Positions 62,284-64,000 of a DNA stretch of 64,000 nt are shown here, piece after piece (within the stretch, counting starts at the first letter, position 1; each line of letters opens with the position of its first letter). Source of the DNA: Serripes groenlandicus (lineage: Eukaryota; Mollusca; Bivalvia; Cardiida; Cardiidae). The notes beneath the pieces are model-generated. The model was not told the origin of the DNA and did not search any database. It saw only the letters and a program-made list of their open reading frames with translations. The stretch is taken from assembly GCA_031761405.1 (NCBI GenBank), contig JASEVX010000007.1, positions 55,004,616 through 55,068,615 on the forward strand, given 5' to 3'. A program made the position numbers and the translations under genes.

Positions 62284-62809
62284 GTAAGTTATTTCTGGGA
62301 AATCTGGTATTAGATCACTTTTAGTTCACCGTTATAGATCAATCAACCACAGCCATTCACCTTATACGATATCCTTGAAGCTGTCTGCTTTGAAAAATAA
62401 TCTGACAAAAGGATGATGACATTCTAAAAAAAAGAATTGATGTAGAGTTGGAAACAAGGCTTGAAAAGAAGAAATTGCAAGATCACCTTTTCTCATTATG
62501 TTTTCAAAAGGTGTTCAAAAGTAAACTGTAATGGGGAAAGGAATGAATCCATTTATACTCTTATGATGGAGTTTTCTTTCCATTTCTCTCATAGATATAA
62601 TGTACTTGTCAGAGGGTTCAAGAATAATGCTAAAAAAAACAAATATGATCAGGATGAGCATTTTCTCATTTTCCCACAATGTTCAGTTGAATTTACTCAG
62701 ATATATGTATACATGAACAAAGTAGATGACTCTAAAAATACCATATTAGGTAAACAGTTAATCCGTTGTAGCCCATCCATGAGTTAATGTACAAGTTGTC
62801 TTTTCTGAA

Positions 62810-62970
62810 CATCAGTGTAGATCCAGATCAGCCTCCTATGCATCAGCAGTCAGAGTAAGGTACATAATGTTCAGATAGAAGCCTCTGTCATCTTGAGTAG
62901 ATTCTGATAAGACGGGGTAGATGTACTGACTGATCTGAGCCTACACTGTTCTGTAATACCAACTTGTACC
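62810..62970 (+). repeat. Dispersed repeat E copy
   Basis: GTGTAGATCCAGATCAGCCT and AGATTCTGATAAGACGGGGT match the copies near 3.9 and 58.7 kb. Confidence 0.5.
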
Positions 62971-63178
62971 TTTTCCAACAGATGGGCTTGCTTCAAATGG
63001 TCACACTGTAGGTTATATTAAAATGATCTAAATAATATTCACCATAAAAAGCTGTGCTGTAGGAAAACGAACTTGTAGTAGATACTAGATAGCTCTAGAC
63101 TTCCTTTTGTATTCACAGCGGAAAAACAATGCTTATATGCTTGAGTTTTATGCCATTTTCAACTGTATCCCTAGTATA

Positions 63179-63381
63179 TTTGACCCTTTCCCACATATAA
63201 CAAATCTGCAGCAGAAAACTTGGAAAATATTTAGTAAAAAATATGGAAACTCTTTGTAAATGAAAATATAATAATTTAATAGATTTGAAAATATTGTGGC
63301 AAAAGGAGAAATTGCTCATGAGCAATTTCTCCTTATCCCACAATGATTTTTATAAGGTGAATGCATAAGGAAAAGGGTTAA
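63179..63381 (-). mobile_element. Foldback MITE, diverged
   Basis: TTGACCCTTTCCCACATATA to GGAAAAGGGTTAA. Confidence 0.7.
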
Positions 63382-63599
63382 GACAACAGTACACACTTTG
63401 ATTTACCTGGATGACCAACCGGTATAAGGCCAGGAAATGTGCCTTACAGCAGGGCAACCCAGTATAACAGTTGTGAGCAAGGATCAAACTAGGAGTGCCC
63501 AATTATAACAATATTGAAAGAAAAGTTGTTGATTTTTTTTTCAATTTTTATTTCCTAAGGAGAACATTGATACTAACAGGAATATTTGTCATCTGCACT

Positions 63600-63772
63600 C
63601 ACCATAACCTTTTTCCACTTATAGACGCATTTTGAAGCCTTGGCAGCTGAGGACTTTGGAAAACATTGTGACAAAAGGTGAAATTGCCAATTCTCCTTTT
63701 GCCTCAATGTTTTCAAAAGTCATCTGCTGCAGAAGCATCAGAAATTGTCTAAATGTGTAAATGGGTTTAACC
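63600..63772 (-). mobile_element. Decayed foldback MITE
   Basis: GACAAAAGGTGAAATTGCC, TCATCTGCTGCAGAAGCATC and AAATGGGTTTAACC. Confidence 0.55.
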
Positions 63773-63890
63773 ATATTTGAATAAAATGAAAAGGTCTTCT
63801 TAGAATTATCTTTTAGTTAAAAGATCTTTTCCTTGTGTGAATTTACATGGAACTCAAATTTAAAAAAGTTGCAGATAACCAGATATTTTT

Positions 63891-64000
63891 GTCCCCCGCT
63901 TTTAGCGAAAGCTGGGGACTATTATTTCTCATTCGTCAGTCAGTCCGTCAGTCCGTCCGTCAGTCCGTCCGTCCGTGCGTCAGTCCGTCAGTCACGCTGT
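63891..64000 (+). mobile_element. Helitron-like element 10, cut by the window end
   Basis: GTCCCCCGCTTTTAGCGAAA hairpin, TATTATTTCTCATTCGTCAG and a GTCCGTCA microsatellite: almost the same as the start of element 1 at 5123. Confidence 0.7.

Noticed and set aside
60780..60859. tRNA gene on the minus strand (A and B boxes present)
   Set aside because: It is the head of an SINE with a 14-bp target duplication; the SINE body follows, and no full tRNA cloverleaf is evident. The same holds for 53040-53079, 29555-29625 and 34689-34760.
12419..61512. Recurring open frames starting MTKEEIAQNVQFL or reading KEKLHVLCNFFFCHYVFK
   Set aside because: They fall exactly on the foldback MITE and its reverse complement, are short, and break between copies. 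They are translations of the repeat, not a protein family.
62982..63006. A further CFAP54 micro-exon (acceptor ccaacag, donor gtaggt, about 26 nt)
   Set aside because: Phase would fit exon 35, but it is tiny, without recognisable sequence, and lies next to dispersed repeat E. Not supportable without transcripts.
1..64000. Retrotransposon or DNA transposon coding regions
   Set aside because: I looked for reverse transcriptase, integrase, DDE transposase and Rep/helicase motifs in the longer frames and saw none; all elements here appear non-autonomous.

Overview
The window is invertebrate nuclear DNA, most likely from a bivalve mollusc. It is AT-rich. Its only protein-coding content is a set of short exons with GT..AG borders, and its introns are packed with tRNA-derived SINEs, hairpin-plus-microsatellite Helitron-like elements and short foldback elements of kinds typical of bivalve genomes. 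The species cannot be read from the sequence.

One gene spans the window on the + strand. Thirty-five exons (1266 to 62283) join in one open frame of about 5,775 nt, or 1,924 complete codons, and every exon-exon phase matches. I recognise the product as CFAP54 (FAP54), a very large protein of the C1d projection of the ciliary central apparatus. Both ends of the gene lie outside the window: the first exon starts inside a codon and the last ends inside one. Exons 5-7 encode a fibronectin-III-like region. Exons 8-16 and 22-34 encode the conserved helical parts. Exons 17-20 encode a short-exon, basic, low-complexity linker.

Everything else is intron. The dominant repeat is a foldback element of about 220 bp that starts CCCTTTCCC, ends GGGAAAGGG and is flanked by TTAA. 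About 40 copies are listed, in both orientations, and many more are decayed. TTAA targets and CCC ends point to a non-autonomous piggyBac-type MITE. Around it lie three SINE families (several copies with 8-14 bp target-site duplications), many Helitron-like elements built as hairpin + GTCC/CTGT microsatellite + tandem 145-170 bp cores + 3' hairpin + CTAGT or CTTGTT, a 794-bp element with repeats inside its inverted ends, and a 2.3-kb element with 8-bp duplications that carries a satellite array. Nested insertions are common and give relative ages.

By region: 1-10.7 kb exons 1-2 and two Helitron-like elements with tandem cores; 10.7-27.9 kb exons 3-17 with an SINE-tail array, nested Helitron-like elements and a 300-bp intragenic duplication; 27.9-42.2 kb repeat-filled introns with only the small linker exons 18-20; 42.2-48.3 kb exons 21-26; 48.6-51.0 kb the satellite-bearing element; 52.1-62.3 kb exons 27-35; the rest is intron ending in a truncated Helitron-like copy. 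I saw no reverse transcriptase, transposase or Rep/helicase reading frame, no other gene, and nothing prokaryotic.
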